From: Bacillus sp. SB49
Lineage (GTDB): Bacteria > Bacillota > Bacilli > Bacillales > Halobacillaceae
Assembly (NCBI RefSeq): GCF_000469135.2
Contig: NZ_CP048117.1
Location: 1-64,000, forward strand
Direction of reading: 5' to 3'
Length of the DNA stretch: 64,000 nucleotides
This document shows positions 9,106 to 16,998 of this stretch, in pieces. Both the position numbers and the translations under genes were made by a program. How positions within the stretch are numbered: the stretch's first letter is position 1; every line of letters starts with the position of its first letter. The notes beneath the pieces are model-generated. The model saw only the letters and a list, made by a program, of their open reading frames with translations. It ran no database searches and was not told where the DNA came from.

Positions 9106-10267
9106 GATGATCCTCCCTTGTGTGCTTCAAGTATGCTTCCTGTGCTGCTGCGACGCCTGCACCGGGTTCGAATTCATGTCCGAGACGCTTCAGGACGATT
9201 TCGATGATGCCGATATACTGCAGGACATTTGCCGGGCGACAGTAACCCATATGGCCGATGCGGAAAATCTCGCCCTTCATATGCTTCTGTCCTCCTGCCA
9301 TGATCAAGCCGAATTCTTCGTTGGCAAGCTTCCTCAACTGCTCTGCCTCGAAGGTATCCGGGCGGATCGATGTCACGGTAGTGGAAGCTTCCGCCTCGCT
9401 TACAAGCAGCGGAAGACCGAGAGCGAGACAGGCGTTCCGAGTCATATCTTTCATTAACGTATGACGTGCATACACGTTTTCCAAACCTTCTTCTTCCAAC
9501 AGGTTCAACACCTGTTCTAATCCGTACAGCAGCGACAAGGCCGGAGTGAATGGTGTCTGTCCTGCGTCGAGCTGTTTTTTATAAGATCTCAAGTCCAGGT
9601 AAAAGCGCGGGCGTGGATTTTCGTGAATCACTTTCCAGGCTGCTTCTCCGACAGCGGCGAACGCAAGTCCGGGCGGGAGCATCAACGCTTTCTGGGAACC
9701 GGATACTACGATATCGATTCCATAACGATCCATATCGAGACCGGCGCCACCGACAGAGGAGACTCCGTCAACGATGACAAGGGCAGAGCTTACGGATTTA
9801 ACGCGTTCGGCGACTTTTTCGACCGGATGCATGACCCCTGTCGACGTTTCACTGTGCGTCAGGAAGACGGCTTTCGCTTTCGGGTAGGATTGAAGGGCCG
9901 CTTCCACCTGATCGGGTGTCACCGCTTCTCCCCAAGGAACATCAAGCTGATGGACGATCAATTCATACGTGCGGCAAATCTGGGCAAAACGATCTCCGAA
10001 GGCACCGGCGACAACGACGATGACCTCTTCCCCGGGCTTCGTCGTATTGACGACAGCGGCCTCAAGTGCTGACGTTCCGCTTCCTGTCATGACCAAAACA
10101 TCTCCGGAAGTGCCGAAGACCGGCTTCAACCTCGGAGCAATTTCCTTCATCAATTCCTTACATTTTTCACCACGGTGACCAATCATCGGCTGGCTCATGC
10201 TTCTCTCCACACTTGGTGGTGTCGGAGTCGGTCCCGGAGTGTGCAGCAAATCCCATTCACGCTTCAT
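9083..10267 (-). CDS. Class V PLP aminotransferase, probable phosphoserine/alanine-glyoxylate type
   Basis: PLP-dependent fold-type I aminotransferase, about 394 aa, of the serine-pyruvate/alanine-glyoxylate group. The lysine that binds PLP is in VSGSQKALMLPPG; LLHTPGPTPTPPSV at the N-terminus and GHRGEKC are typical substrate-pocket segments. I choose the second ATG (MKREWDLLHT), because AGGAGG lies between it and the first ATG at 10288. It overlaps serA by 23 bp in one operon. That context suggests it may transaminate 3-phosphohydroxypyruvate in place of SerC; glyoxylate or pyruvate remain alternatives. No serC or serB is visible here. Confidence 0.88.
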   Translation of the reverse strand: MKREWDLLHTPGPTPTPPSVERSMSQPMIGHRGEKCKELMKEIAPRLKPVFGTSGDVLVMTGSGTSALEAAVVNTTKPGEEVIVVVAGAFGDRFAQICRTYELIVHQLDVPWGEAVTPDQVEAALQSYPKAKAVFLTHSETSTGVMHPVEKVAERVKSVSSALVIVDGVSSVGGAGLDMDRYGIDIVVSGSQKALMLPPGLAFAAVGEAAWKVIHENPRPRFYLDLRSYKKQLDAGQTPFTPALSLLYGLEQVLNLLEEEGLENVYARHTLMKDMTRNACLALGLPLLVSEAEASTTVTSIRPDTFEAEQLRKLANEEFGLIMAGGQKHMKGEIFRIGHMGYCRPANVLQYIGIIEIVLKRLGHEFEPGAGVAAAQEAYLKHTREDHHVPRINQ

Positions 10268-10351
10268 TTTCCACTTGTACCTCCTCATTTTCTCTTACCC
10301 TTTTCCTATTAAATGTCTTTAACACGTTAGAAAAAGAAATGATATTCTCTA

Positions 10352-10379
10352 ATCCTATCAAATGGTAGGATGTTGTCAA
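10352..10379 (-). promoter_or_regulatory. Candidate promoter of the aminotransferase-serA operon
   Basis: On the minus strand TTGACA (10379-10374), 16 bp, then TAGGAT (10357-10352). The spacer and -10 form an inverted repeat ATCCTA N8 TAGGAT. A half CodY-like site (GAATTTTCT on the minus strand, about 10388-10396) lies just upstream. The -10 is imperfect, so the assignment is moderate. Confidence 0.5.
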
Positions 10380-10440
10380 TCAAATTAGAAAATTCAGTTA
10401 TAATGTCTACATTTCTTGTGCATATTTTCCTGATATCCCT

Positions 10441-10469
10441 TTGATTTTTCTGAAAATTATCGTTATAAT
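10441..10469 (+). promoter_or_regulatory. Candidate oppA promoter with a CodY-like box in its spacer
   Basis: TTGATT (10441-10446), 17 bp, TATAAT (10464-10469). Bases 10444-10458 read ATTTTTCTGAAAATT, matching the CodY consensus AATTTTCWGAAAATT at 14 of 15 positions. The box overlaps the -35/spacer, a position expected for repression. Confidence 0.72.
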
Positions 10470-10517
10470 TCAAAAAGTAATTATTTTCTAAAAACTTTGA
10501 AAACGGGGGAGTTCTTT

Positions 10518-12182
10518 TTGAGAAAACAGTGGTGGGTTTTATTTTCACTCTTATTCGTCCTTGTACTCGCAGCGTGTAGTGGAGGCAGCGAGACATCATC
10601 AGAATCAGACGGGGACAGTACATCCGATGAAGGATCTGCTTCCGGAGAACAAGAGATTACAGTAACAGCAAAAAGTGAAATCCCAAGCATGGACCCGTCC
10701 TTGATCACCGATTCCGTCGGTTTCCAATGGGCCGGTGAAACCTATGAAGGGTTGTACCGCTTGGATGAAAATAGCCAGCTCGTCGATGGGATGGCAGAAG
10801 ACTCTGAAGTAAGTGAAGACGGACTTACTTGGACATTTAAACTGCGTGATGCCGAGTGGTCGAACGGCGATCCTGTAACGGCAAATGACTTCGTCTACGC
10901 CTGGCAGCGGGCGGTCGATCCGGATACAGCATCCGAATACGGCCCTTATTTCCTAGGCGGCATCATTGATAACGCCCAGGAAATCAGCAACGGAGAGATG
11001 GAGCCGGAAGAACTCGGCGCGACAGCGGTCGATGATAAGACATTGGAAGTCAAATTGGAAAAGCCTGTTCCATACTTTGAATCGATGACCGTGTTCATCA
11101 CCTTCATGCCTTTGAACCAAAAGTATGTAGAAGAGCAGGGAGACAAGTTTGCCACGGAGGCCGAGTACACAATTTCGAACGGTCCTTTTGAAATGACGGA
11201 CTGGAGCCACGGCGAAGGCTGGACGATTGAGAAGAGCGATTCCTATTGGGATGCCGATACCGTCCAGTTGGACAAGATCCACGCAAAAGTAGTGAAAGAA
11301 GTTTCCACAGGCGTCAACTTATATGAATCCGGCGAAATCGATCAAACCGAATTGAATGCCGAATTCGTCGATCAATACAGCTCGGACGAAGCGTTCCAGG
11401 TCGTCGAGAAACCATACTTATATTTCTTCAAGTTCAACCAGGATAACAACGAAGCATTGGCCAACGCCGATGTCCGTAAAGCGATCTCCATGGCTATCGA
11501 CCGCCAGGGACTCGTCGACGTCATCTTGAATGACGGATCCGTGCCGGCCAAAGGATATGTACCATCGAACTTCGTATCGATGCCGGACAGTGAAGAAGAC
11601 TTCCGGGAAGCGCAGGGCGACCTCGTAGAGACGAACGTCGAGAAAGCGAAGGAACATTGGCAGAAGGGCTTGGAAGCACTCGGCACCGACACAGTGGAAA
11701 TCGAGCTGCTTGGAGATGACACAGGTACATCGAAAGATACCCTTGCCTATTACAAAGGCCAATTGGAAGAGAATTTGGAAGGCCTGACGATTAAAGTGAT
11801 GGAAGTGCCGTTCAAAGAGCGTGTCCGCCGTGACAACGAAGCAGAATTCGAAATGGAGGCAGCGACGTGGGGACCGGACTATGTCGATCCAAACACGTAC
11901 TTGAACATGTATCTGACAGACGGACAGAACAACAACATGGGTTATTCCAGTGAAGAGTATGACAGCCTCATCGAACAAGCGAACAATGAATTCGCCCAGG
12001 ATCCGGATAAGCGTTTCGAAGCATTCATGGAAGCGGAACGCCTCCTTCTGGAAGAAGATGCAGCCGTAGCTCCGATCTACCAGGATGCGAAGGCACAGCT
12101 CTTCCGTCCATCGATCAAAGGAGTCTACTCCACAGCAACAGGTCCTGAATTTGAATTTAAGTGGGCCTATGTAGAAGAATAA
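10518..12182 (+). CDS. Oligopeptide ABC transporter substrate-binding lipoprotein (OppA family)
   Basis: Extracellular solute-binding protein family 5, about 554 aa. It would be a lipid-anchored receptor for peptides. From the TTG start, which follows GGGGGAG by 6 bases, the N-terminus is a lipoprotein signal with lipobox LAAC (Cys20), followed by a Ser/Asp/Glu-rich linker. Family segments include IPSMDPSLITD, LTWTFKLRDAEWSNGDPVTA and TWGPDYVDPNTYLN. No Opp permease or ATPase gene is adjacent, so it must work with components coded elsewhere. A CodY-like box in the promoter suggests repression in rich medium. A terminator follows. Confidence 0.92.
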   Translation: MRKQWWVLFSLLFVLVLAACSGGSETSSESDGDSTSDEGSASGEQEITVTAKSEIPSMDPSLITDSVGFQWAGETYEGLYRLDENSQLVDGMAEDSEVSEDGLTWTFKLRDAEWSNGDPVTANDFVYAWQRAVDPDTASEYGPYFLGGIIDNAQEISNGEMEPEELGATAVDDKTLEVKLEKPVPYFESMTVFITFMPLNQKYVEEQGDKFATEAEYTISNGPFEMTDWSHGEGWTIEKSDSYWDADTVQLDKIHAKVVKEVSTGVNLYESGEIDQTELNAEFVDQYSSDEAFQVVEKPYLYFFKFNQDNNEALANADVRKAISMAIDRQGLVDVILNDGSVPAKGYVPSNFVSMPDSEEDFREAQGDLVETNVEKAKEHWQKGLEALGTDTVEIELLGDDTGTSKDTLAYYKGQLEENLEGLTIKVMEVPFKERVRRDNEAEFEMEAATWGPDYVDPNTYLNMYLTDGQNNNMGYSSEEYDSLIEQANNEFAQDPDKRFEAFMEAERLLLEEDAAVAPIYQDAKAQLFRPSIKGVYSTATGPEFEFKWAYVEE

Positions 12183-12184
12183 AC

Positions 12185-12225
12185 AAAAAAAGCGGCAGGG
12201 AATTTAATCCCCGGCCGCTTTTTTC
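12185..12225. terminator. Terminator between oppA and hmp
   Basis: AAAAAAAGCGGC ... GCCGCTTTTTTC hairpin with inner CAGGGAATTTAATCCCCG. A- and T-runs on both sides let it serve the two convergent genes. Confidence 0.85.
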
Positions 12226-12246
12226 TTTGGCAAAATAGGAGATCGC

Positions 12247-13464
12247 TCAGACCTCCAGCACCCCTGTGGTTCCGAAAAATTCATAGTGAATCTGCTCCTG
12301 CTTCACACCAATCGCAGCAAGCGCTTCATGCACCGCTGTCATGAAGCCTTCCGGGCCGCAGATATACACAGTGGCACCGGATGGCACCTTCTCCTGTAAA
12401 AACGCTCTATCTACGTATCCTGATTGATCGAACGTTCCCTCTTCTGCTCGAGGTTCGGAATAGACGATATGCGTAGATGCAGCGGGAAGAGCCGTCATGT
12501 CGTCACGGAAGGCGTGGACGGCGCCGTTCTTCGCTCCGTGGATGACATGTACCTCCCGATTCTTTTGACGTTGAACCGCGTCCTTCCACATGCTCATAAG
12601 CGGTGTAACACCGACGCCTCCACTGATCAGCACAAGCGGACGTTCCACTTCTTCATCCAGTGTGAAATCACCTGCAGGCGCACTGACCGGCAGCGTATCG
12701 CCTGCTTCGACCTTGTCGTGGAGCCAGCAGGAAACAATTCCGGCAGGATTTCCGTTTATGCCACGATCTCGCTTCACACTGATGCGGAAATAATCGTTTC
12801 CGGGTGCATCGGATAAGCTGTACTGTCTCAAGTGACTTACCGGTTGGCCGGGAATGTCCGCTTTGATCGTCACGTACTGACCAGCCCTGAACTGTGGAAG
12901 GGCGCCACCGTCGACGGGTTGGAGGTAGAAGGAAGTGATCGTGTCACTTTCCTTCACCTTTTCCGCTATCCGGAACGTCCGATATCCGCTCCAGCCTCCA
13001 CGCTGATTCTCCGCCTGCTCATAGAGGTCGGATTCGATATCAATGAAGACACTCGCAATGACTCCGTAAGCACGCTCCCAGGCTCCTAGAACCTCCTCTG
13101 TCGCACCGTCACCGAGCACCTCTTTGATCGCGCCAAGCAGGTGCTCGCCGACAACAGGATAATGCTCCGGTTTCACATGCAGGCTGCGGTGCTTTTCCGC
13201 GACCTGCTTGACCATCGGCAGAATCGTTTCCAACTCATCGATGTGTGCTGCCGCCATGTACACAGCATTCGCCAGGGCCTTCGGCTGCTCGCCGACCTTT
13301 TGGTGCGTCTGATTGAAGACGTTTCTCAGTTCCGGATGCTCTTGAAAGAGGTTCCGATAGAAAACGCCTGCAATCGTACCGCCATGCTCCGCCAGGACAG
13401 GAACCGTCGCTTTAATCGTCCGTACTGTCTTTTCATCTAGTGGTTTTTCAGCCTTTGTCACCAT
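12247..13464 (-). CDS. hmp: Flavohemoprotein, nitric oxide dioxygenase
   Basis: Detoxifies NO to nitrate using O2 and NAD(P)H. The 405 aa show an N-terminal globin (about 1-140; proximal heme His in EKHRSLHVKPEHY), an FAD-binding ferredoxin-reductase domain (RQYSLSDAPG) and an NAD-binding domain (ISGGVGVTPLMSM, YICGPEGFM). All three domains are complete. Two NsrR-like palindromes lie in the gap to the divergent nsrR, so it is probably repressed by NsrR and induced by nitrosative stress. Confidence 0.97.
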   Translation of the reverse strand: MVTKAEKPLDEKTVRTIKATVPVLAEHGGTIAGVFYRNLFQEHPELRNVFNQTHQKVGEQPKALANAVYMAAAHIDELETILPMVKQVAEKHRSLHVKPEHYPVVGEHLLGAIKEVLGDGATEEVLGAWERAYGVIASVFIDIESDLYEQAENQRGGWSGYRTFRIAEKVKESDTITSFYLQPVDGGALPQFRAGQYVTIKADIPGQPVSHLRQYSLSDAPGNDYFRISVKRDRGINGNPAGIVSCWLHDKVEAGDTLPVSAPAGDFTLDEEVERPLVLISGGVGVTPLMSMWKDAVQRQKNREVHVIHGAKNGAVHAFRDDMTALPAASTHIVYSEPRAEEGTFDQSGYVDRAFLQEKVPSGATVYICGPEGFMTAVHEALAAIGVKQEQIHYEFFGTTGVLEV

Positions 13465-13478
13465 AATAAAGCCTCCAA

Positions 13479-13501
13479 AAGATATATTTTTAATACACCT
13501 T
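13479..13501. promoter_or_regulatory. NsrR-like operator 1 (hmp-proximal)
   Basis: Interrupted palindrome AAGATATATTTT / TAATACACCTT. It agrees with the Bacillus NsrR pattern (AAGATGYATTT N AAATACATCTT) with three mismatches by my alignment. It lies 15 bp before the hmp start codon. Confidence 0.72.
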
Positions 13502-13524
13502 TATTATAAAACGAAGAAAATTTA

Positions 13525-13547
13525 AAGCAATATTTAAAATACATCTT
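13525..13547. promoter_or_regulatory. NsrR-like operator 2
   Basis: Right half AAATACATCTT is perfect against the NsrR pattern; the left half has three mismatches (AAGCAATATTT). It is placed to control both hmp and nsrR. Confidence 0.75.
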
Positions 13548-13635
13548 TTATGACAATTGTGAGAACGTCTCATTCCTAAGACTTTATAAACGGAGTATGG
13601 TATCATGAAAAAAACAGAAAATGAGGGTTACGACG

Positions 13636-14076
13636 ATGCGACTAAAGAAGTACACGGACTATGCCTTAAGGGTATTGATTTTCACAGCATCGAAAAGGAA
13701 CGGAGAGCTCGCACGAAAGAAAGAGATCTCCGAAGTCTTCCACATCTCAGAAAACCATTTGGCTAAAATCATACATGAGCTCAATAAGATGCAGCTGATT
13801 GAAACACTCCGGGGCCGCTCCGGCGGCATCCGGCTGGCCCGGGAACCGAAAGACATCAACGTCGGCGATGTCGTCCGCGCGATGGAAGACGACTTTCATC
13901 TACTGGAATGCTTCGACTGCGCCACCAATTACTGTGTCATCACTCCCGCCTGCAAATTGAAGCACGCCCTCCACGAAGCATTACGCGCATTCCTTGCCGT
14001 ACTGGAAGGGTACACACTCGAAGACCTGCTGACAAACAAAGAAGAACTCCGTGACTATATGGGGTTGAACGGATAA
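13636..14076 (+). CDS. nsrR: Nitric-oxide-sensing Rrf2 repressor NsrR
   Basis: Rrf2-family DNA-binding Fe-S protein, 146 aa. The N-terminal winged helix (LKKYTDYALRVLIF ... SENHLAKIIHEL) is followed by three closely spaced cysteines in ECFDCATNYCVITPAC, which hold the cluster that reacts with NO (an extra Cys lies between). I use the ATG at 13636, because GAGGG precedes it by 8 bases and lies after the earlier in-frame ATG at 13621. It is divergent from hmp with two operators between them, which suggests autoregulation. A terminator follows. Confidence 0.93.
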   Translation: MRLKKYTDYALRVLIFTASKRNGELARKKEISEVFHISENHLAKIIHELNKMQLIETLRGRSGGIRLAREPKDINVGDVVRAMEDDFHLLECFDCATNYCVITPACKLKHALHEALRAFLAVLEGYTLEDLLTNKEELRDYMGLNG

Positions 14077-14105
14077 TCAGCAGGCGGACGACCTGACGAT
14101 TCCAT

Positions 14106-14140
14106 AAAAAAACCACGACAATGGCTGTCGTGGTTTTTTT
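14106..14140 (+). terminator. nsrR terminator
   Basis: AAAAAAACCACGACA, loop ATGG, CTGTCGTGGTTTTTTT, 30 bp after the nsrR stop. Confidence 0.9.
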
Positions 14141-14213
14141 ATGAGCTTTCGAGAAATAGAATTGGGGAAGAAAAGAATCACCCAAAGTCAGCAATAGATG
14201 AGGAAAAGAAAAA

Positions 14214-14248
14214 GAAACCCCGGAATCTAAGAAAGATTCCGGGGTTTC
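14214..14248 (-). terminator. rpsF-ssb-rpsR operon terminator
   Basis: GAAACCCCGGAATC / GATTCCGGGGTTTC with a 7-base loop. On the minus strand it is followed by TTTTTCTTTTCC. It lies 21 bp after rpsR. Confidence 0.85.
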
Positions 14249-14268
14249 CACCGACGCTACCCATCCAC

Positions 14269-14496
14269 TTATTCAGTAGTGTATGGAAGTAGAGCCATTT
14301 GACGAGAGCGTTTAATCGCTTTTGTCAATTTACGTTGGTATTTAGCAGAAGTTCCAGTTACTCGACGAGGAAGAATTTTTCCACGATCAGAGATGAAACG
14401 TTTCAGCAAATCAACATCTTTATAGTCGATGTGTGTAATTCCGTTAGCTGTGAAGAAACACACCTTTTTACGTTTACCGCGTCCACGACGTGCCAT
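14269..14496 (-). CDS. rpsR: 30S ribosomal protein S18
   Basis: Small-subunit protein S18, 75 aa, which pairs with S6 on the platform of the 30S subunit. [15 protein letters not shown] and [21 protein letters not shown] are diagnostic. A further ATG two codons upstream is less likely: the family starts MA(R/G)RG and AAAGGAG is 9 bases from the chosen start. It is last in the rpsF-ssb-rpsR operon. Confidence 0.96.
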   Translation of the reverse strand: MARRGRGKRKKVCFFTANGITHIDYKDVDLLKRFISDRGKILPRRVTGTSAKYQRKLTKAIKRSRQMALLPYTTE

Positions 14497-14516
14497 GTGC
14501 ATTCACTCCTTTCTCA

Positions 14517-15005
14517 TTAGAATGGTAGATCGTCATCTGATATATCGATAGGTTCCCCATTATCTGCGAATGGGTCATCGTTTCGTTGGTTGTTGTTGTT
14601 AGAACCGAAGTTGTTTCCTGATGGTTGTTGATTCTGATTTGGTTGGAATCCTGAACCTCCACGGTTTCCTCCGCCTTGGGAAGCACCTTTGGATTCTAGG
14701 AACTGTACGCTGTCTGCAACAACTTCTGTAACGAATACACGCTTACCTTCTTGGTTGTCGAAGCTTCTTGTCTGTATGCGTCCATCAACACCTATAAGGC
14801 TTCCTTTACTCATAAAGTTAGCCAGGTTTTCTGCTGGACGTCTCCAAACGACACAGTTGATGAAATCGGCGTCGCGATCTCCCTGGTTGTTGGAAAAAGG
14901 ACGGTTTACAGCGACAGTGAAGTTGGCGACAGCTACTCCGTTCGGCGTATAGCGTAAATCAGGATCCTTCGTCAATCTGCCGGCTAATACGACACGATTT
15001 AACAT
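14517..15005 (-). CDS. ssb: Single-stranded DNA-binding protein
   Basis: Essential SSB, 162 aa. It has an OB fold at residues 1-105 ([40 protein letters not shown]), a Gly/Asn/Gln-rich linker and the acidic C-terminal tip DISDDDLPF that recruits replication and repair proteins. The start is the ATG of MLNRVV, 9 bases after AAGGAG. It is co-transcribed with rpsF upstream and rpsR downstream. Confidence 0.97.
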   Translation of the reverse strand: MLNRVVLAGRLTKDPDLRYTPNGVAVANFTVAVNRPFSNNQGDRDADFINCVVWRRPAENLANFMSKGSLIGVDGRIQTRSFDNQEGKRVFVTEVVADSVQFLESKGASQGGGNRGGSGFQPNQNQQPSGNNFGSNNNNQRNDDPFADNGEPIDISDDDLPF

Positions 15006-15017
15006 CAGAACCACTCC

Positions 15018-15311
15018 TTATTTGTCATCTTCGCGTACAGCGATGTGGCGGATAATATCATCCGTGAACTTCGCTTGACGGTCGAATTCGTTGATTGCTT
15101 CGCTCGTACCAGCGAAATCAATCGTTACATAGATACCATCACGGTGGTCGTTAATTTCATAGGCAAGACGACGCTTACCGATTTCTTTAACTTGTTCGAT
15201 CTCCGCACCGTTATCAGTTAGGATTGCGCTGAAACGATCTTTGACAGCCGTTTTAGCTTCCTCCTCGATGTCTGGGCGGATGATATACATGATTTCGTAT
15301 TTTCTGTTCAT
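15018..15311 (-). CDS. rpsF: 30S ribosomal protein S6
   Basis: Small-subunit protein S6, 97 aa, forming a heterodimer with S18 on 16S r[22 protein letters not shown] and the [14 protein letters not shown] end are typical. AGGAGGTG precedes the start. It heads the rpsF-ssb-rpsR operon, and its leader contains a hairpin resembling the S6:S18-binding autoregulatory element. Confidence 0.97.
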   Translation of the reverse strand: MNRKYEIMYIIRPDIEEEAKTAVKDRFSAILTDNGAEIEQVKEIGKRRLAYEINDHRDGIYVTIDFAGTSEAINEFDRQAKFTDDIIRHIAVREDDK

Positions 15312-15330
15312 CCGTTTTCACCTCCTTATG

Positions 15331-15368
15331 GACTTGACGGCTCCTTCTCTATCGAAGGGGCAAGGAGT
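15331..15368 (-). ncRNA. Probable S6:S18-responsive leader of rpsF
   Basis: On the minus strand: CTTG, CC, CCTTC, short loop, GAAGG, AG, CCG, T, CAAG. This gives an outer CTTG/CAAG stem, an inner CCTTC/GAAGG stem and a bulged CCG on the 3' side, the core of the conserved S6:S18 mRNA element that mimics the 16S rRNA site. It ends about 20 bases before the rpsF start. Confidence 0.68.
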
Positions 15369-15445
15369 AATCAATAATTACTCACAATATAGTATTGTAA
15401 CAAACTTGTCCCTCATTTACAAGCCTTCGGCGAAAGCTCGTGCGC

Positions 15446-16543
15446 TTACACGTTGAAACGGAAATGGATGACATCCCCGTCACGGACGATATACTCTTTT
15501 CCTTCCAGACGAACGCGTCCACGGTCGCGTGCTGCTCCCATCGAACCCGCTTCCATCAGGTCATCATAAGACACCGTCTCGGCACGGATGAACCCTCGCT
15601 CAAAGTCCGTGTGGATGATTCCTGCTGCTTGAGGGGCTGTCATGCCTTCTTTGAACGTCCAGGCACGGACTTCCTGCTCCCCGGCTGTGAAGTACGTTGC
15701 AAGACCCAGAAGGTTGTAAGTCGCCTTGATCAGCTGATCGAGACCGGACTCTGCAATTCCGAGATCCTCCAGAAATTCTTCTTTTTCGTCGCCGTCCAGT
15801 TCGGCGATCTCTGATTCGATTTTCGCACAAACAACGATGACTTCCGCGTTTTCTTTCGCTGCGAACTCGCGGATTTGTTTGACCTTATCGTTGTCGCCTT
15901 CCCCGATTTCCTCTTCGCTTACATTCGCGACATAAAGGATCGGTTTCGCCGTCAACAAGTGCAGACCTTTGACGATCTTCTGCTGGTCTGTGCCGAATTC
16001 GACGGCACGGGCCGGCGTTTCGTCTTCCAATGCTTCTCTCAACGTCTCCAATACCGCCTGCTCCGCTACGGCATCCTTGTCCTTCTGACGGGCAAGTTTC
16101 GCTACGCGGTCCAGACGCTTCGTGACGGTTTCAAGATCGGCAAGGATAAGCTCCAGGTTGATCGTTTCGATATCGGTGATCGGATCGACCTGGCCGGATA
16201 CGTGGGTGATGTTCTCATCTTCGAAAGCGCGGACGACGTGACAAATGGCATCCACCTGACGAATGTGGGAAAGGAATTGGTTTCCAAGTCCTTCCCCTTT
16301 ACTTGCGCCTTTGACAATACCGGCGATATCCGTGAATTCAAACGCTGTCGGAACGGTCTTCTTCGGATTTACAAGCTCTGTCAGCTTGTCCAGCCGCTCA
16401 TCCGGAACTTCTACGATCCCGACGTTCGGGTCGATGGTAGCGAACGGATAGTTGGCGGACAATGCTCCCGCTTGTGTTATTGCGTTAAATAACGTAGATT
16501 TCCCTACGTTCGGCAAACCTACGATTCCTGCTGTTAGTGCCAT
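15446..16543 (-). CDS. ychF: Redox-regulated ATPase YchF (YyaF, Obg family)
   Basis: P-loop NTPase of the TRAFAC/Obg group with ATP preference, 365 aa. It has G1 GLPNVGKSTLFN (8-19), a G3-like DIAG motif, a coiled-coil insertion (about 125-200) and a C-terminal TGS domain (AWTFKEGMTAPQAAGIIHTDFERGFI). YchF associates with ribosomes and stress responses; the exact role is unsettled. It stands upstream of the rpsF operon in the usual Bacillaceae order. The ATG follows AAGGAGTG. Confidence 0.95.
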   Translation of the reverse strand: MALTAGIVGLPNVGKSTLFNAITQAGALSANYPFATIDPNVGIVEVPDERLDKLTELVNPKKTVPTAFEFTDIAGIVKGASKGEGLGNQFLSHIRQVDAICHVVRAFEDENITHVSGQVDPITDIETINLELILADLETVTKRLDRVAKLARQKDKDAVAEQAVLETLREALEDETPARAVEFGTDQQKIVKGLHLLTAKPILYVANVSEEEIGEGDNDKVKQIREFAAKENAEVIVVCAKIESEIAELDGDEKEEFLEDLGIAESGLDQLIKATYNLLGLATYFTAGEQEVRAWTFKEGMTAPQAAGIIHTDFERGFIRAETVSYDDLMEAGSMGAARDRGRVRLEGKEYIVRDGDVIHFRFNV

Positions 16544-16756
16544 ATAAGACTTTCACTCCTTAAGGATTTACATACATGCATGTTAGTCATTTCAATTATA
16601 GATTTTGTACTTGAAAATAACAACCGGTGCTATTCCGTAATCAGGCGTTATTCTCTCTTCATTCTTACCATATTCGTGAAAGGAAAATCAGCAGTCGGGA
16701 ACAATTCATATCAGAAAATGAAAGTTCATCATCCACTACCGGTCCCGAACCGAGAA

Positions 16757-16785
16757 GAAACCCTCCTGATACAAAGGAGGGTTTC
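16757..16785 (-). terminator. Hairpin after the mscS-DUF951 unit
   Basis: GAAACCCTCC / GGAGGGTTTC with a 9-base loop, 4 bp after the DUF951 stop. The T-run after it on the minus strand is weak (TTCTTCTC). Confidence 0.6.
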
Positions 16786-16788
16786 ACG

Positions 16789-16983
16789 TCATTCTGCTGT
16801 TTCCAAAACTTTCTTCAGCTTCGTTTCAAACTTGCGGCGCGGGACGAGCACACTGTGGCCGCAGCCTTCACATTTGATCCGGATATCCGCACCCATCCGG
16901 ATGATCTTCCAGCGGTTTTCTCCGCATGGATGGGGCTTCTTCATTTGAACGACGTCATTCAGTTCATAATTTTTCTCCGCCAA
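16789..16983 (-). CDS. DUF951 family zinc-ribbon-like small protein
   Basis: Short protein of 64 aa with no established function. It carries KKPHPCG and IKCEGCGHSVLVPRRKF: one Cys near 20 and a CxxC pair near 40, as in a partial zinc ribbon. The start is a TTG preceded by GGAGG. It lies 15 bp after the MscS channel gene and is probably co-transcribed with it, an arrangement common in Bacillaceae between ychF and the parABS genes. Confidence 0.85.
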   Translation of the reverse strand: MAEKNYELNDVVQMKKPHPCGENRWKIIRMGADIRIKCEGCGHSVLVPRRKFETKLKKVLETAE

Positions 16984-16998
16984 GGGAACTTCCTCCTC

